Assembly: GCA_964598225.1 (NCBI GenBank) | Contig: CAZRBG010000049.1 | Location: 1-44,140 of the forward strand | DNA from: SG8-4 sp964598225 | Lineage (GTDB): Bacteria > Planctomycetota > Phycisphaerae > Sedimentisphaerales > Anaerobacaceae | Length of the DNA stretch: 44,140 nt | Direction: 5' to 3' | In this document: positions 13,962 to 22,529 of the stretch, piece after piece | Numbering within the stretch: the stretch's first letter is position 1 | Layout of the letters: each line of letters begins with the position of its first letter | Made by a program: the position numbers and the translations under genes | The notes under the pieces: generated by a model | What the model saw: the letters and a program-made list of their open reading frames with translations, nothing else | Database searches by the model: none | Told to the model about the DNA's origin: nothing

Positions 13962-15784
13962 ACAAGTACTTCTTCGTCAATGACGAGCTGATCCATGATA
14001 TAACTGCGCCGCTGCTGCGTGTTCTTGCCCATATAGAAGGCCAGCGTCTCTCCGATGGAGTGCTCACCGGAAATTTTGACCGGCTTGAGTCGCATGTCCT
14101 GACCGACAAAGGCTTTGAATTCCGCCGGAGATATCTCGCCGAGTCCTTTGAATCTCGTAACCTCATGAGCGCGCCCCAGTTTTTTGACTGCGTCATCACG
14201 CTCCTGCTCGGAATAACAATAGAGCGTCTCTTTCTTGTTGCGCACGCGAAAAAGAGGCGTCTCGAGAATCTTGAGATGCCCGCGTTCTACCAACTGCTCA
14301 AAGAAACGCAGAAAGAAAGTGATCATAAGGTTCCTGATATGCAAGCCGTCCACGTCGGCGTCGGTAGCCAGAATCACATGGTTATAGCGCAGATTGTTTA
14401 TATTTTCCTCTATGTCGAGGCTCTTCATGAGATTGAAAATTTCTTCATTTCTGTATAGCGCATCCTTCTTGAGATCGCACACGTTGAGAGGTTTGCCTTT
14501 AAGAGTATAGATCGCCTGTGTGTTGACGTCGCGGCAGCTCACCAGCGAACCGGCGGCGGACTGGCCCTCGGTTATGAAGATCATCGTGTTCTTGTGCAGG
14601 CCCCTGGTGTGATTGTAGTGCTTCTTGCAGTCGCGCAATTGTGGTACGCGAATGGAAATGGCCCTGGATCGCTCTCGCGCCAGCTTCTTGACCGCATTGA
14701 GTTCCTTGCGGAACTTCTGGGTCTCGATAATTTTGTTAATCAGCTTGTCGGCCTGGACCTTGTTGCTGTGGAGCAATTTCAGCACGGCTTCCTGCACGCG
14801 ACTTACAATCTCAGAGCGGATTTCGGCGTTGCCCAGCTTGTTCTTGGTCTGGCTCTCGAATATCGGGTCTTTAAGACGAATCGAAATTGCCCCGAGCAGC
14901 CCTTCGCGGACGTCGTCTCCGCTGAATTTCTTGCCGGCGAAATCGTTAACGCCGCGCAGAATGCCCTCACGGAACGCGCTAAGGTGCGTGCCTCCGGCGT
15001 TGGTGTACTGGCCGTTTACAAATGAATAGTAGTCCTCGTTGAAACGGTTGGTGTGGGTGAAGGCGAATTCCATGCCGGCATCGCGATAGTGCATTGGCTT
15101 GTAAATCTTCTCAAAAGACGTCTCATCTTCGATCAAATCGAGAATGCCGCCGGTCGACACGAATCGTCGGCCGTTGTAATTGATACGAAGTCCCGCGTTC
15201 AGGTAGGTATAGAAGCGAAGCCGTCGCTCAATGTGCTCTTCGCAGAATTGGTAATTCGGAAAAATTTCCGGATCCGGCACGAAGCTGACATACGTGCCAT
15301 TAGGTTCATCGGCTCTGCCCTTTTTCTGTTTTTTCAGCTTGCCGAACTTAAATTCGGCGTGCGCGTATTTGCCTTCGCGATGACTGCTCACCAGGAAATC
15401 CGACGACAGAGCATTTACCGCCTTGGTGCCGATGCCGTTGAGACCTACACTGAACTGGAACACGTCGTCATTGTACTTTGCGCCGGTATTAATTTTGGAA
15501 ACGCACTCGACCACCTTGCCGAGCGGGATGCCGCGCCCGTAATCACGGACCGATACCCTGTTTTTCTCGATAGCGATGTCGATCTTCTTGCCGTGGCCCA
15601 TGATGAATTCGTCGATGGCATTGTCGATGACCTCTTTTAGCAGGATATAAATTCCATCATCATAATTCGCTCCACTGCCGGTGCGTCCTATATACATCCC
15701 GGTCCGAAGCCGAATATGCTCCAGCGACGAAAGGGTCTTGATCTTGTCATCCGTGTACTCGTGTTTTTTTGCGGCCATAGGCAA
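13958..15784 (-). CDS. Type IIA topoisomerase subunit B, ParE-like
   Basis: The ATPase subunit partnering the adjacent ParC-like protein; 608 residues. The GHKL ATPase motifs are intact: EVIDNAIDEF (Mg/ATP Glu-Asn-Asp), RDYGRGIPLGK, VGLNGIGTKAVNAL and the QTK loop FESQTKNKLG. The TOPRIM domain carries DADVDG and the C-terminal RFKGLGEI. The usual EGDSA motif reads EGQSA, keeping the metal-binding Glu but replacing the Asp with Gln. RDVNTQAIYTLKGKPLN is characteristic of the Bacteroidetes/Chlamydiae/PVC-type clade. There is no insert in the TOPRIM region as in enterobacterial GyrB. It is first of the two-gene operon; ~290 bases of non-coding sequence upstream separate it from a divergent GT39 gene. 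The start at 15784 has an alternative ATG at 15778. Confidence 0.92.
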   Translation of the reverse strand: MPMAAKKHEYTDDKIKTLSSLEHIRLRTGMYIGRTGSGANYDDGIYILLKEVIDNAIDEFIMGHGKKIDIAIEKNRVSVRDYGRGIPLGKVVECVSKINTGAKYNDDVFQFSVGLNGIGTKAVNALSSDFLVSSHREGKYAHAEFKFGKLKKQKKGRADEPNGTYVSFVPDPEIFPNYQFCEEHIERRLRFYTYLNAGLRINYNGRRFVSTGGILDLIEDETSFEKIYKPMHYRDAGMEFAFTHTNRFNEDYYSFVNGQYTNAGGTHLSAFREGILRGVNDFAGKKFSGDDVREGLLGAISIRLKDPIFESQTKNKLGNAEIRSEIVSRVQEAVLKLLHSNKVQADKLINKIIETQKFRKELNAVKKLARERSRAISIRVPQLRDCKKHYNHTRGLHKNTMIFITEGQSAAGSLVSCRDVNTQAIYTLKGKPLNVCDLKKDALYRNEEIFNLMKSLDIEENINNLRYNHVILATDADVDGLHIRNLMITFFLRFFEQLVERGHLKILETPLFRVRNKKETLYCYSEQERDDAVKKLGRAHEVTRFKGLGEISPAEFKAFVGQDMRLKPVKISGEHSIGETLAFYMGKNTQQRRSYIMDQLVIDEEVLV

Positions 15785-16077
15785 TTATCTTTATCTGTCC
15801 ATTCCAAATTCTGTCCCCCTCTCCGAATAGTTTTTTGAAGGGACTACGGAAGACAGCACATTAACACAAACTCCCAATTTCTGCAAGATGTCAGGGTAAA
15901 AAGAAAGAAGTCTTTGTGCTTCACAAAGCATAGAAGATTTTAGGAAGAAGTATGCCGCCTATTGCCTCGGTTGCGCATAACTGGTAAGCTGCAAACGGCC
16001 TTTTTGATGGACGACCCCTGCCCATCGCCACTGGGCAAGGGAAGCTCAAGTAGAAGTGAACGACCGGATTACAAAAC
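15785..16077. other. Divergent intergenic region upstream of parE-like and GT39 genes
   Basis: No gene is seen. It holds a perfect 7-bp hairpin CTTTGTG-CTT-CACAAAG (15912-15928) and an imperfect one near 16018-16041 (TGCCCA/TGGGCA). It must contain promoters for both flanking genes, but no clear -35/-10 pair could be chosen. Confidence 0.45.
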
Positions 16078-17685
16078 ATGGCCGACGGATATCCCGGAAC
16101 TGACAGATCAGACAACAGGATAAGCAGGACATCGGCCGAGCACTGCGCCGATAAACCGGAACCAAAACGTGATGCGATAAACCTGTCTATACTGATTCTT
16201 CTCGCCATGGTGATAGGAATCTATCTGATTGCTACAACTGTTCTAATCTCCAAGGACGGTGTTTCCTATATTGAGCAAAGCCGGAAAATCCTGGTCGATT
16301 CGCCCGAAGTTGACAGAGCACACGCTCCGGGATATCCATTTCTGATTGTCGCGGCTCATAGATTCACAGGCTTCTTTCTCAGGGATTCCTCGTCCTTCAC
16401 ATGGATATACTCCGCTCAAGGCATAACTTTGCTTTTCCGCCTATTTGGCTTGATACCGTTGTATTTCGTAGGAAAACAACTCGTCGGCAGCAAAAAAGCT
16501 TTCTGGGGGATGCTAATAGTCGTCTTGCTGCCGCATCCGGCCAAAACCGCCTGTGAGCTGACGAGGGAATGGCCTTACATGTTCTTTCTCGCGACAGGTT
16601 TTCTGTTTTTGCTTTGGGGAGCGAGGCGAAGTCTATGGTGGACCTTCGGCCTGGCGGGGCTGACTGCCGGTATGGGTTACTGGATCCGGCCGGCCTGCAT
16701 ACAGTTAGTCGCATACGGTTTTCTCTGGTTGGCGCTGGTCATGGTCTGGCCAAAGGTGGGAAGGATGGGCAGAGGCAAGGCTGTTCTATCTGCGGCGTCA
16801 CTTGTCGGGTGTTTTGCGGTACTGGCATTGCCGTATATGAAATATACCGGGTACATAGTTTCACCCAATGCAAAACATATTTTCAAAGTTATCTCTCTTG
16901 AGGATACCTTGAACCAAAAAGTTCCATGCTCGTCTGCCATAGCAGAACCTGATCCATCTATGGCCGGGATGATTCCGGCTGAAACCTTCAAGGCCCTGGG
17001 AGAAATTCTCAGGACATTCGGTGAGAACCTGATGTGGTTTTTTTTGCCGCCTGTGTTCGCCGGACTTTACTATCATCTTCGATACAAGGCCGAACACGAA
17101 GAGAAATTTCTGATGATAACCTTCATATTGATTAACGTTACGATGATGGTTGTCCGCTATGTATATCTCCAGCCACACATAAGTTACAGATGGAGCATGC
17201 CTTTAGCGGTTTTCACTTCTTTTTACATCTGCGACGGATTGCAGGTTATAGAACACCGGCTTTCACGTCTATCCCGAACCAAAGGAGCCCAAACAAAGAG
17301 AACCCGCCTGACTTGGGCCTTACTGGTGGTCGGCATGATTATCTGTCTGCCCAAATTGATGCAGCCGGTCGGCGATGATAAAAGAGGCTATCGAACCGCG
17401 GCAAAGTGGCTGAATGAAAATACCGAATCACAGGATGTACTGGCTGTTCAGGATATGCGTATAAGTTTCTATGCGAAGCGAAAAGGGGTGAGATATGAAG
17501 GGGTTCTGGCCGAGGAGGCCGACTACGCGGTGAAAATTGCTAAAAGCGGAGATGAGAAATCCGGAATCGAACAGTCGGCGCGACTTCAAGCTTCGATTTG
17601 GGTGGATAAACGTGAAAAGAAGAAGAAAATTTTGATCTGGAGAATCTCGGAATCAACTACTGCAACTAACTCTCGAAAAGACTGA
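16078..17685 (+). CDS. GT39/ArnT-like integral membrane glycosyltransferase
   Basis: A 535-residue polytopic membrane protein of the glycosyltransferase 39 (PMT_2/ArnT) superfamily, which transfers sugars from polyprenyl-phosphate donors on the outer face of the membrane. A hydrophilic N-terminus of ~35 residues precedes transmembrane helix 1 (LSILILLAMVIGIYLIATTV). The first periplasmic loop starts SKDGVSYIEQSRKI, with the acidic residue expected to coordinate donor or metal, followed by APGYPFLIVAAHRF. About ten further hydrophobic helices extend to about residue 445, and a soluble C-terminal tail ends in a lysine-rich stretch. It converges on the polysaccharide cluster with about 30 bases between stops, where TGTTG/CAACA forms a small hairpin. 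It may decorate a lipid or the exported polysaccharide; acceptor unknown. Confidence 0.78.
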   Translation: MADGYPGTDRSDNRISRTSAEHCADKPEPKRDAINLSILILLAMVIGIYLIATTVLISKDGVSYIEQSRKILVDSPEVDRAHAPGYPFLIVAAHRFTGFFLRDSSSFTWIYSAQGITLLFRLFGLIPLYFVGKQLVGSKKAFWGMLIVVLLPHPAKTACELTREWPYMFFLATGFLFLLWGARRSLWWTFGLAGLTAGMGYWIRPACIQLVAYGFLWLALVMVWPKVGRMGRGKAVLSAASLVGCFAVLALPYMKYTGYIVSPNAKHIFKVISLEDTLNQKVPCSSAIAEPDPSMAGMIPAETFKALGEILRTFGENLMWFFLPPVFAGLYYHLRYKAEHEEKFLMITFILINVTMMVVRYVYLQPHISYRWSMPLAVFTSFYICDGLQVIEHRLSRLSRTKGAQTKRTRLTWALLVVGMIICLPKLMQPVGDDKRGYRTAAKWLNENTESQDVLAVQDMRISFYAKRKGVRYEGVLAEEADYAVKIAKSGDEKSGIEQSARLQASIWVDKREKKKKILIWRISESTTATNSRKD

Positions 17686-17718
17686 GGTGTTGTCACGCAA
17701 CAGGAAATGGACGCTGAT

Positions 17719-19017
17719 TTACCAACCCTTTCTCGACAAAACCGCCGGAACGGTGAGAACAAGAATGTACAGGTTGAGCAAGAATGCCCTTTTCTGGATA
17801 TAGAGGTAGTCGTATTTTATCTTGTGGGCAGGCTTCAAATCATAATAACCTCGAATTTGTGCAAGGCCCGTAAGTCCAGGCTTTACCGCCAACCTCAGTT
17901 CCTGAAGGGCTTTATGTCGTCTGACAAAGTGGGGACGCTCCGGTCTGGGGCCGACCAGACTCATGTCGCCGCGCAGCACGTTGAAGAACTGCGGGAATTC
18001 GTCCAGGCGAGACACCCTCAATATCTTTCCGATCTTCGTGACTCGGGGATCGTCTCGACTTGCCAATACCGGGCCTACCTTGCTTTCCGCGTCCTTAATC
18101 ATCGTCCTGAACTTGTACAACATGAAGAATTCGCCGTCCTTGCCTACTCTCTGCTGTCTGTACAAAACGGGTCCGGCGGACGTTACTTTTATCAGCAGAG
18201 AAATTAAGATTAGCACCGGAAAAAAAAAGAACAGCATAAGCACGCTGCCCACTATGTCGAGGCCTCTTATCATGAACTCCTCAACATCGCGCCTGCCCCC
18301 GACAAACGTGCTAATAAAATGGAAAGAGTTGTCGCCGTTGATTCTGCTCGACAAAAGTTCCACGTAAATCGAAGGATCAAAGACTATATCGACTTTTTGT
18401 TTCTGGATAAGATAGAGGAGAAAACTCAGATTATCTTCGTCGTGGATTTTCTCACAAATGACTACTTCGTCAATATCAGGGGTCTTCAGCAACTGTCCGA
18501 TTTCATCAGCACGTATTCTTTTCACGATGGTTGCTTTTCCGACAATATCGTCAGTCTCATTTTGGCCTACCACCACAACTCTCTTTCGGATCCTCTTGGC
18601 GGCTTTCAGAAAATACTGATTGAACTTGAAAATCAAAAGAAGATTTACAAAGAAAGAGATTACAAAGACACTCGTTGGAAAAGCACTCCATCGTACTCTG
18701 AATACATAGATGAAAGCCACACTCAGCAACGTCCCTAAAAAGAGTCCGAGGCAAACTCGACTAAACAGATCCCCGGAAGATTTGAATCTATTCTTGTAAA
18801 CTCCGAAAAAAAGCAGCACAAACGCATATATAAGTGTTATGAACGCAAAACTCTTTTTATAGGGCGCAAAATTATGCGATGGAAAAGGCAGGCCGTATCT
18901 TATCGCGTATGATACAAGAAAGGCCAGATTTAATAAAACCATATCCGTTATTAGCAAGAAATAGCTCATACGCTTTACGGCACCCGCCTTAAGTGTTTTG
19001 TGTTCTCCTGGCGTCAT
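17719..19017 (-). CDS. Polyprenyl-phosphate sugar phosphotransferase (WcaJ/WbaP type)
   Basis: The priming enzyme of polysaccharide synthesis, which moves a sugar 1-phosphate from an NDP-sugar onto undecaprenyl phosphate. Of 432 residues, the N-terminal half has four hydrophobic helices (about 15-140) and a degenerate Rossmann-like domain (VVVVGQNE). The C-terminal catalytic domain starts with a membrane re-entrant helix (LDIVGSVLMLFFFFPVLILI). It then shows the family signatures GPVLYRQQRVG, FMLYKFRTM, RLDEFPQFFNVLRGDMSLVG and PRPERP, and ends with PGLTGLAQIRGYYD. It is the last gene of the seven-gene minus-strand cluster that begins with the ABC transporter. Sugar specificity is not readable. 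Confidence 0.93.
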   Translation of the reverse strand: MTPGEHKTLKAGAVKRMSYFLLITDMVLLNLAFLVSYAIRYGLPFPSHNFAPYKKSFAFITLIYAFVLLFFGVYKNRFKSSGDLFSRVCLGLFLGTLLSVAFIYVFRVRWSAFPTSVFVISFFVNLLLIFKFNQYFLKAAKRIRKRVVVVGQNETDDIVGKATIVKRIRADEIGQLLKTPDIDEVVICEKIHDEDNLSFLLYLIQKQKVDIVFDPSIYVELLSSRINGDNSFHFISTFVGGRRDVEEFMIRGLDIVGSVLMLFFFFPVLILISLLIKVTSAGPVLYRQQRVGKDGEFFMLYKFRTMIKDAESKVGPVLASRDDPRVTKIGKILRVSRLDEFPQFFNVLRGDMSLVGPRPERPHFVRRHKALQELRLAVKPGLTGLAQIRGYYDLKPAHKIKYDYLYIQKRAFLLNLYILVLTVPAVLSRKGW

Positions 19018-19029
19018 AACAATCTGACT

Positions 19030-19944
19030 TCAAGCAGACGAATCGGAAGCCGGCTTTTTCGTTCCCACCACTTTCTCTTTTCGGAGAATATTTGCACACA
19101 GAGCTAACAGAGCTTTCAGGCAAATTCCGACGTAAACAACACAATTTGTGATACAAGTGTGTCTTTGAGCATGGTGTTTGCGATAAAAGATCGCCATGGC
19201 CCGAAAAAAAAGCAGAACGCATTGGCTCGGAAGCCGGCGACTGCTCTGTCCTCCAAGATGGACTATCCGGACATCCGACACATAACACACTTTCCAGCCT
19301 GATCTTTTGATACGGTAGCACCAGTCGAGGTCGTCGCCATACATTATGAAATTCTCGTCGAGCGCCCCAATCCGGTCAACGACCTCTCTCCTGACCATCA
19401 TACAGCAACCCGATACGGAATCAACTTCGGCAGTTGTCTCATCGTCCAAATGCGTCATAAGATAGCGGCCAAAATACTTGTTCTTTGGGAAGAACCTGTG
19501 CAATCTGAAGAAGTAAGACAGCGATGATGATATTGTGGGAAAACTCCTTCTGCACTGGCGCTGTAGAGTTCCGTCTTGATTCAATACCTTTGGGCCGCAA
19601 ACGCCGACATCGGGATGATTGTCCATGAAGGAAATCAGGCCGTCCAAAGTCCCTTCATCTATGACGGTATCATTGTTTAGCGACAATACGTATCGACCGC
19701 GGGATGCCTGTATGCCCTGATTGTTTGCCGCAACATATCCGCGATTTTCCGGATTGACTATGACATTAACAACCGGCCAGTTCTGTCTGACAACCTGAAC
19801 GCTGTTGTCGGCAGAGTTGTTGTCCACGACTATAACTTCAAAGTTTGCCTCAGGAGCATGGGAGTATATGGAATCCAGACAGTTCTTGAGACAGTAGGCG
19901 TTGTTAAAGTTCACTATCAAGATTGACAAGTCAAGCATGAGCAA
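19030..19944 (-). CDS. Family 2 glycosyltransferase (rhamnosyltransferase-like)
   Basis: A 304-residue GT2 enzyme with a GT-A fold. The N-terminus DLSILIVNFNNAYCL and the nucleotide-binding VIVVDNNSADNS are typical of the WcaE/rhamnosyltransferase subgroup. GYVAANNQGIQASRGRYVLSLNNDT carries the DXD-equivalent NND motif. Further on come CGPKVLNQDGTLQRQCRR and MYGDDLDWCYRIKRSGWKV, where the acidic cluster includes the catalytic base. A hydrophobic C-terminal segment (about 262-282) may attach it to the membrane. It lies 15 bases downstream of another GT2 gene and 12 upstream of the priming transferase, so the three are surely one operon. It should add one residue to the lipid-linked repeat; sugar unknown. 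Confidence 0.9.
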   Translation of the reverse strand: MLMLDLSILIVNFNNAYCLKNCLDSIYSHAPEANFEVIVVDNNSADNSVQVVRQNWPVVNVIVNPENRGYVAANNQGIQASRGRYVLSLNNDTVIDEGTLDGLISFMDNHPDVGVCGPKVLNQDGTLQRQCRRSFPTISSSLSYFFRLHRFFPKNKYFGRYLMTHLDDETTAEVDSVSGCCMMVRREVVDRIGALDENFIMYGDDLDWCYRIKRSGWKVCYVSDVRIVHLGGQSSRRLPSQCVLLFFRAMAIFYRKHHAQRHTCITNCVVYVGICLKALLALCANILRKEKVVGTKKPASDSSA

Positions 19945-19959
19945 ATCCCGCTTCTGCGG

Positions 19960-20841
19960 CTATTTCACCTTCTTCCGACCGAAAACCCCTGTGACATGCG
20001 CAATTTTCGTTACCGTCTTCTTGAATATGACCGGCCAAAAAGCAGCATGCGGATCATATTTTTTCACCATTTTGTAATGGTCCAGAATCTTTTTTCTAAG
20101 GGAAAACAGGTATTGTATTTTTACCCCTGTTTGTGTAAAGAAAAATGAAAAGTTCATCCGCGGTAGTTTCTTTGCTCCCACCGCATTACTGGCGTGTTGC
20201 CGGTACAGAACAAGCTGATCCGGGATGTGGGCAACTTTTCCGTGGCTCGCCACATTGATGACAAGCCACCAGTCATGTACTACTGCTTCCTCGGGTATTG
20301 GCATCGAGATTTCTTTGGTTTTTCTGTTGATCATTATGGTGCAGCCCGTGACTACGTTTTGAGCCAATACCTTTGCAGGGTCGTTGCCCGTTTCAGGGCA
20401 AGTTCCCTGGTATCGCCACGTTGATTTGGCAATGGTTTTCAGCCGCGAATCCACCACTCTCAGGTCGGTATGAACCAATACCGGCTTGTTCGGATAATCT
20501 TTTTCGGTGTCCTTCATTAGATTCAGAGTTGCTTCGATTTTCTGCGGAAGCCAGACATCGTCCTGATCGCAGAACATGACATAGTCCGCAGTTGAATTTT
20601 CCAGCAGTCGCTGGAAGTTCAAACTGACCCCAAGATGCCTATTATCATCTTCGATCAACGTAATCCTGTCTGGGTATCTTGCCACATAATCTTTTATGAT
20701 GCTCACGGTATTATCATCAGACCCATCATCCCGAATCAAGAGCCGCCAGTCCTTGTTTGACTGAGTAAGAACAGAGTCCATCTGTTCCTCCAGATATTCC
20801 TCACCGTTATACGTTGCCAGCAAAATATCAATCATTCCCAT
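19960..20841 (-). CDS. Family 2 glycosyltransferase
   Basis: A 293-residue GT2 enzyme. It begins IDILLATYNGEEYLEEQMDS, followed by the donor-binding LLIRDDGSDDNTVSI and the metal-binding DYVMFCDQDDVW. It then has HDWWLVINVASHGKVAHIPD with the conserved W and catalytic-region acids. The C-terminus is basic and could sit on the membrane. This subgroup is typical of O-antigen and capsule clusters, often rhamnosyl- or glucosyltransferases. It lies between the pyruvyl-transferase-like gene (60-base gap) and the second GT2 gene (15-base gap). Acceptor and donor cannot be predicted. Confidence 0.9.
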   Translation of the reverse strand: MGMIDILLATYNGEEYLEEQMDSVLTQSNKDWRLLIRDDGSDDNTVSIIKDYVARYPDRITLIEDDNRHLGVSLNFQRLLENSTADYVMFCDQDDVWLPQKIEATLNLMKDTEKDYPNKPVLVHTDLRVVDSRLKTIAKSTWRYQGTCPETGNDPAKVLAQNVVTGCTIMINRKTKEISMPIPEEAVVHDWWLVINVASHGKVAHIPDQLVLYRQHASNAVGAKKLPRMNFSFFFTQTGVKIQYLFSLRKKILDHYKMVKKYDPHAAFWPVIFKKTVTKIAHVTGVFGRKKVK

Positions 20842-20901
20842 ATTTCCATTATGGACGATTTCCCAAATACTTGACTTTACTGCAACACGCCTGTTGCGGT
20901 T

Positions 20902-22437
20902 TCAACTCATTCCCTCGCGGCTCTTGAAGCGATACTTGAGATTCTCGATAAATCTGCTTTTGCGAATAAAGGCTGGTAACATGAAATAGGCGTCTTTTAT
21001 CAGTACCCTAAGCCGCGGCTTGTGCAGCAGGTTCAAAGCTTTACAGATCAGAGTTCCGATTTTCCGTACGGGTGCGGTATACCGCCAGGAACGGGAAACA
21101 TAAACTCTATAAAGCTCCTCATGATAACGTTTCAACCGTTCGATCTCGGAATTCTTGCTGGCAATTTGAGTATCTCTGCGTGCAATATCAGATTTTGCTT
21201 TATCCAGAAGGCGCATGTATCTTGTTGCCTCAATGGCCGCAAAGTTCGCTCGATAAGAAATGAACCTCTTATCCGCCGTGGAAAACGAGTCATTCTTATT
21301 AACGTGGTTGTCAAAACTCCGCAAAGGCTTTTCGAGGACATTTATTATCTGCCCCCAATGGCGGTCTAATCTCTCTTGCATCCGCTGCTGGAGTTCTCCC
21401 AATTGCTTGCGTTTTTGGCCCATGTTGAGCGAAAGCAGTTGTTCCGGCACCATTTCCCATGATCGAGACCAGATTTCCTCATCACCGAATTGGTCCCGAA
21501 GTCCTTGGAACTTGGGGATGTCACCAGATGTGACACAGATGCCGGGAACACCAAATGAAGCGGCAGTAATCAGCCCATGCATTGACGATCCAAGATATGC
21601 CTCAGAATGGACAATACAGCTGACAACCTCCTTAAGACTGGCAGGTAGATCCACAATCAACGGTTTGGTTGTCATGAGGCCACCGATCAGGCGTGTGAGG
21701 GTGTCATCCCCATGGCAAGGTCCTGTTGCCAGAAGAACGACACGAGCATCAAATTTCCGTGAAATGTTGTCCAGGCAACCAGCTACAATCTGATTTGCTG
21801 ATGGAGCCATAAACCTAGAATTCAAATGAACAGATATGGATCGTGTCGGTCTTTTCTCTCCCCGGTTACTGAACATCTCTTCATAAGCCTCCTCCAATTG
21901 ACTGGCTGTCCACAGACGGGGGAGATCCCATGCGGGATCAGGGCAAACCGAAATCTCCGCGCTAGGACTGGCCTCGAGGAGGAATGCACGGCTCTGCTCG
22001 TCACGAACAGAAACGTAGGAACTCCGGCTGATGCAGTCTCGCACGAACGGGTACTGTTCGCTGGCAAATGCAGCGGGTACACCCGGCGCATTCCAGCAGA
22101 CAGGGACTCCTGTTTCCGCTAAGAGTGACGCTCCAATCCAGATATCGGGGTTGCCGAGAAGCTGTACGGTACCAACATTGTAGGTAGGAATGCGAGACGG
22201 CGACAATCTGATAGTGTATCCGCCACCAATCAATACACCAGCCGGGGGGGCAATGTTTTCGATCTTGTCAGCTCTGATCGAGGGCATACAATCCGACCAG
22301 ATAGGTGGTCCTCCGACAGGGGACACGGCAATTATCTCAGCATCCAAACAGGCTAAGCGTTTCCGCGCAAGCAGAGGAAATAGAAGATCCCCGTAATTAG
22401 CAACATCAAAGGTTCCAAATTGGTATACTAGCATCAT
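20902..22437 (-). CDS. Polysaccharide pyruvyl transferase-like protein with C-terminal coiled coil
   Basis: 511 residues. The first ~360 match the polysaccharide pyruvyl transferase superfamily (CsaB/WcaK-like, GT-B-type fold). It starts YQFGTFDVANYGDLLFPLLA, then GVLIGGGYTIRL, SYVSVRDEQSRAFL with a CPDPAWDLP motif, and SEAYLGSSMHGLITAASFGVPGI, the conserved SxxHG active-site region. Classical members put a pyruvate ketal from PEP on a sugar. The C-terminal ~130 residues hold a coiled coil (ARRDTQIASKNSEIERLKRY) leading into SRSWRYTAPVRKI, a segment also seen at the ends of many multidomain glycosyltransferases. It lies between the large glycosyltransferase and the first GT2 gene. Catalysis as a pyruvyl transferase rather than another transfer is inferred. 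Confidence 0.85.
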   Translation of the reverse strand: MMLVYQFGTFDVANYGDLLFPLLARKRLACLDAEIIAVSPVGGPPIWSDCMPSIRADKIENIAPPAGVLIGGGYTIRLSPSRIPTYNVGTVQLLGNPDIWIGASLLAETGVPVCWNAPGVPAAFASEQYPFVRDCISRSSYVSVRDEQSRAFLLEASPSAEISVCPDPAWDLPRLWTASQLEEAYEEMFSNRGEKRPTRSISVHLNSRFMAPSANQIVAGCLDNISRKFDARVVLLATGPCHGDDTLTRLIGGLMTTKPLIVDLPASLKEVVSCIVHSEAYLGSSMHGLITAASFGVPGICVTSGDIPKFQGLRDQFGDEEIWSRSWEMVPEQLLSLNMGQKRKQLGELQQRMQERLDRHWGQIINVLEKPLRSFDNHVNKNDSFSTADKRFISYRANFAAIEATRYMRLLDKAKSDIARRDTQIASKNSEIERLKRYHEELYRVYVSRSWRYTAPVRKIGTLICKALNLLHKPRLRVLIKDAYFMLPAFIRKSRFIENLKYRFKSREGMS

Positions 22438-22529
22438 CAGATCTCAGCCCCAGAAGATATCTGCGAAGAAACGCCGTTTCAACCTGTGGTCTCTGCCTAT
22501 GTCTCCTTCAGCACACTCTTTGGCTCTTC

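Noticed and set aside
13916..14458. 180-codon plus-strand frame within the parE-like gene
   Set aside because: A shadow of the topoisomerase genes; both minus-strand products carry complete motifs.
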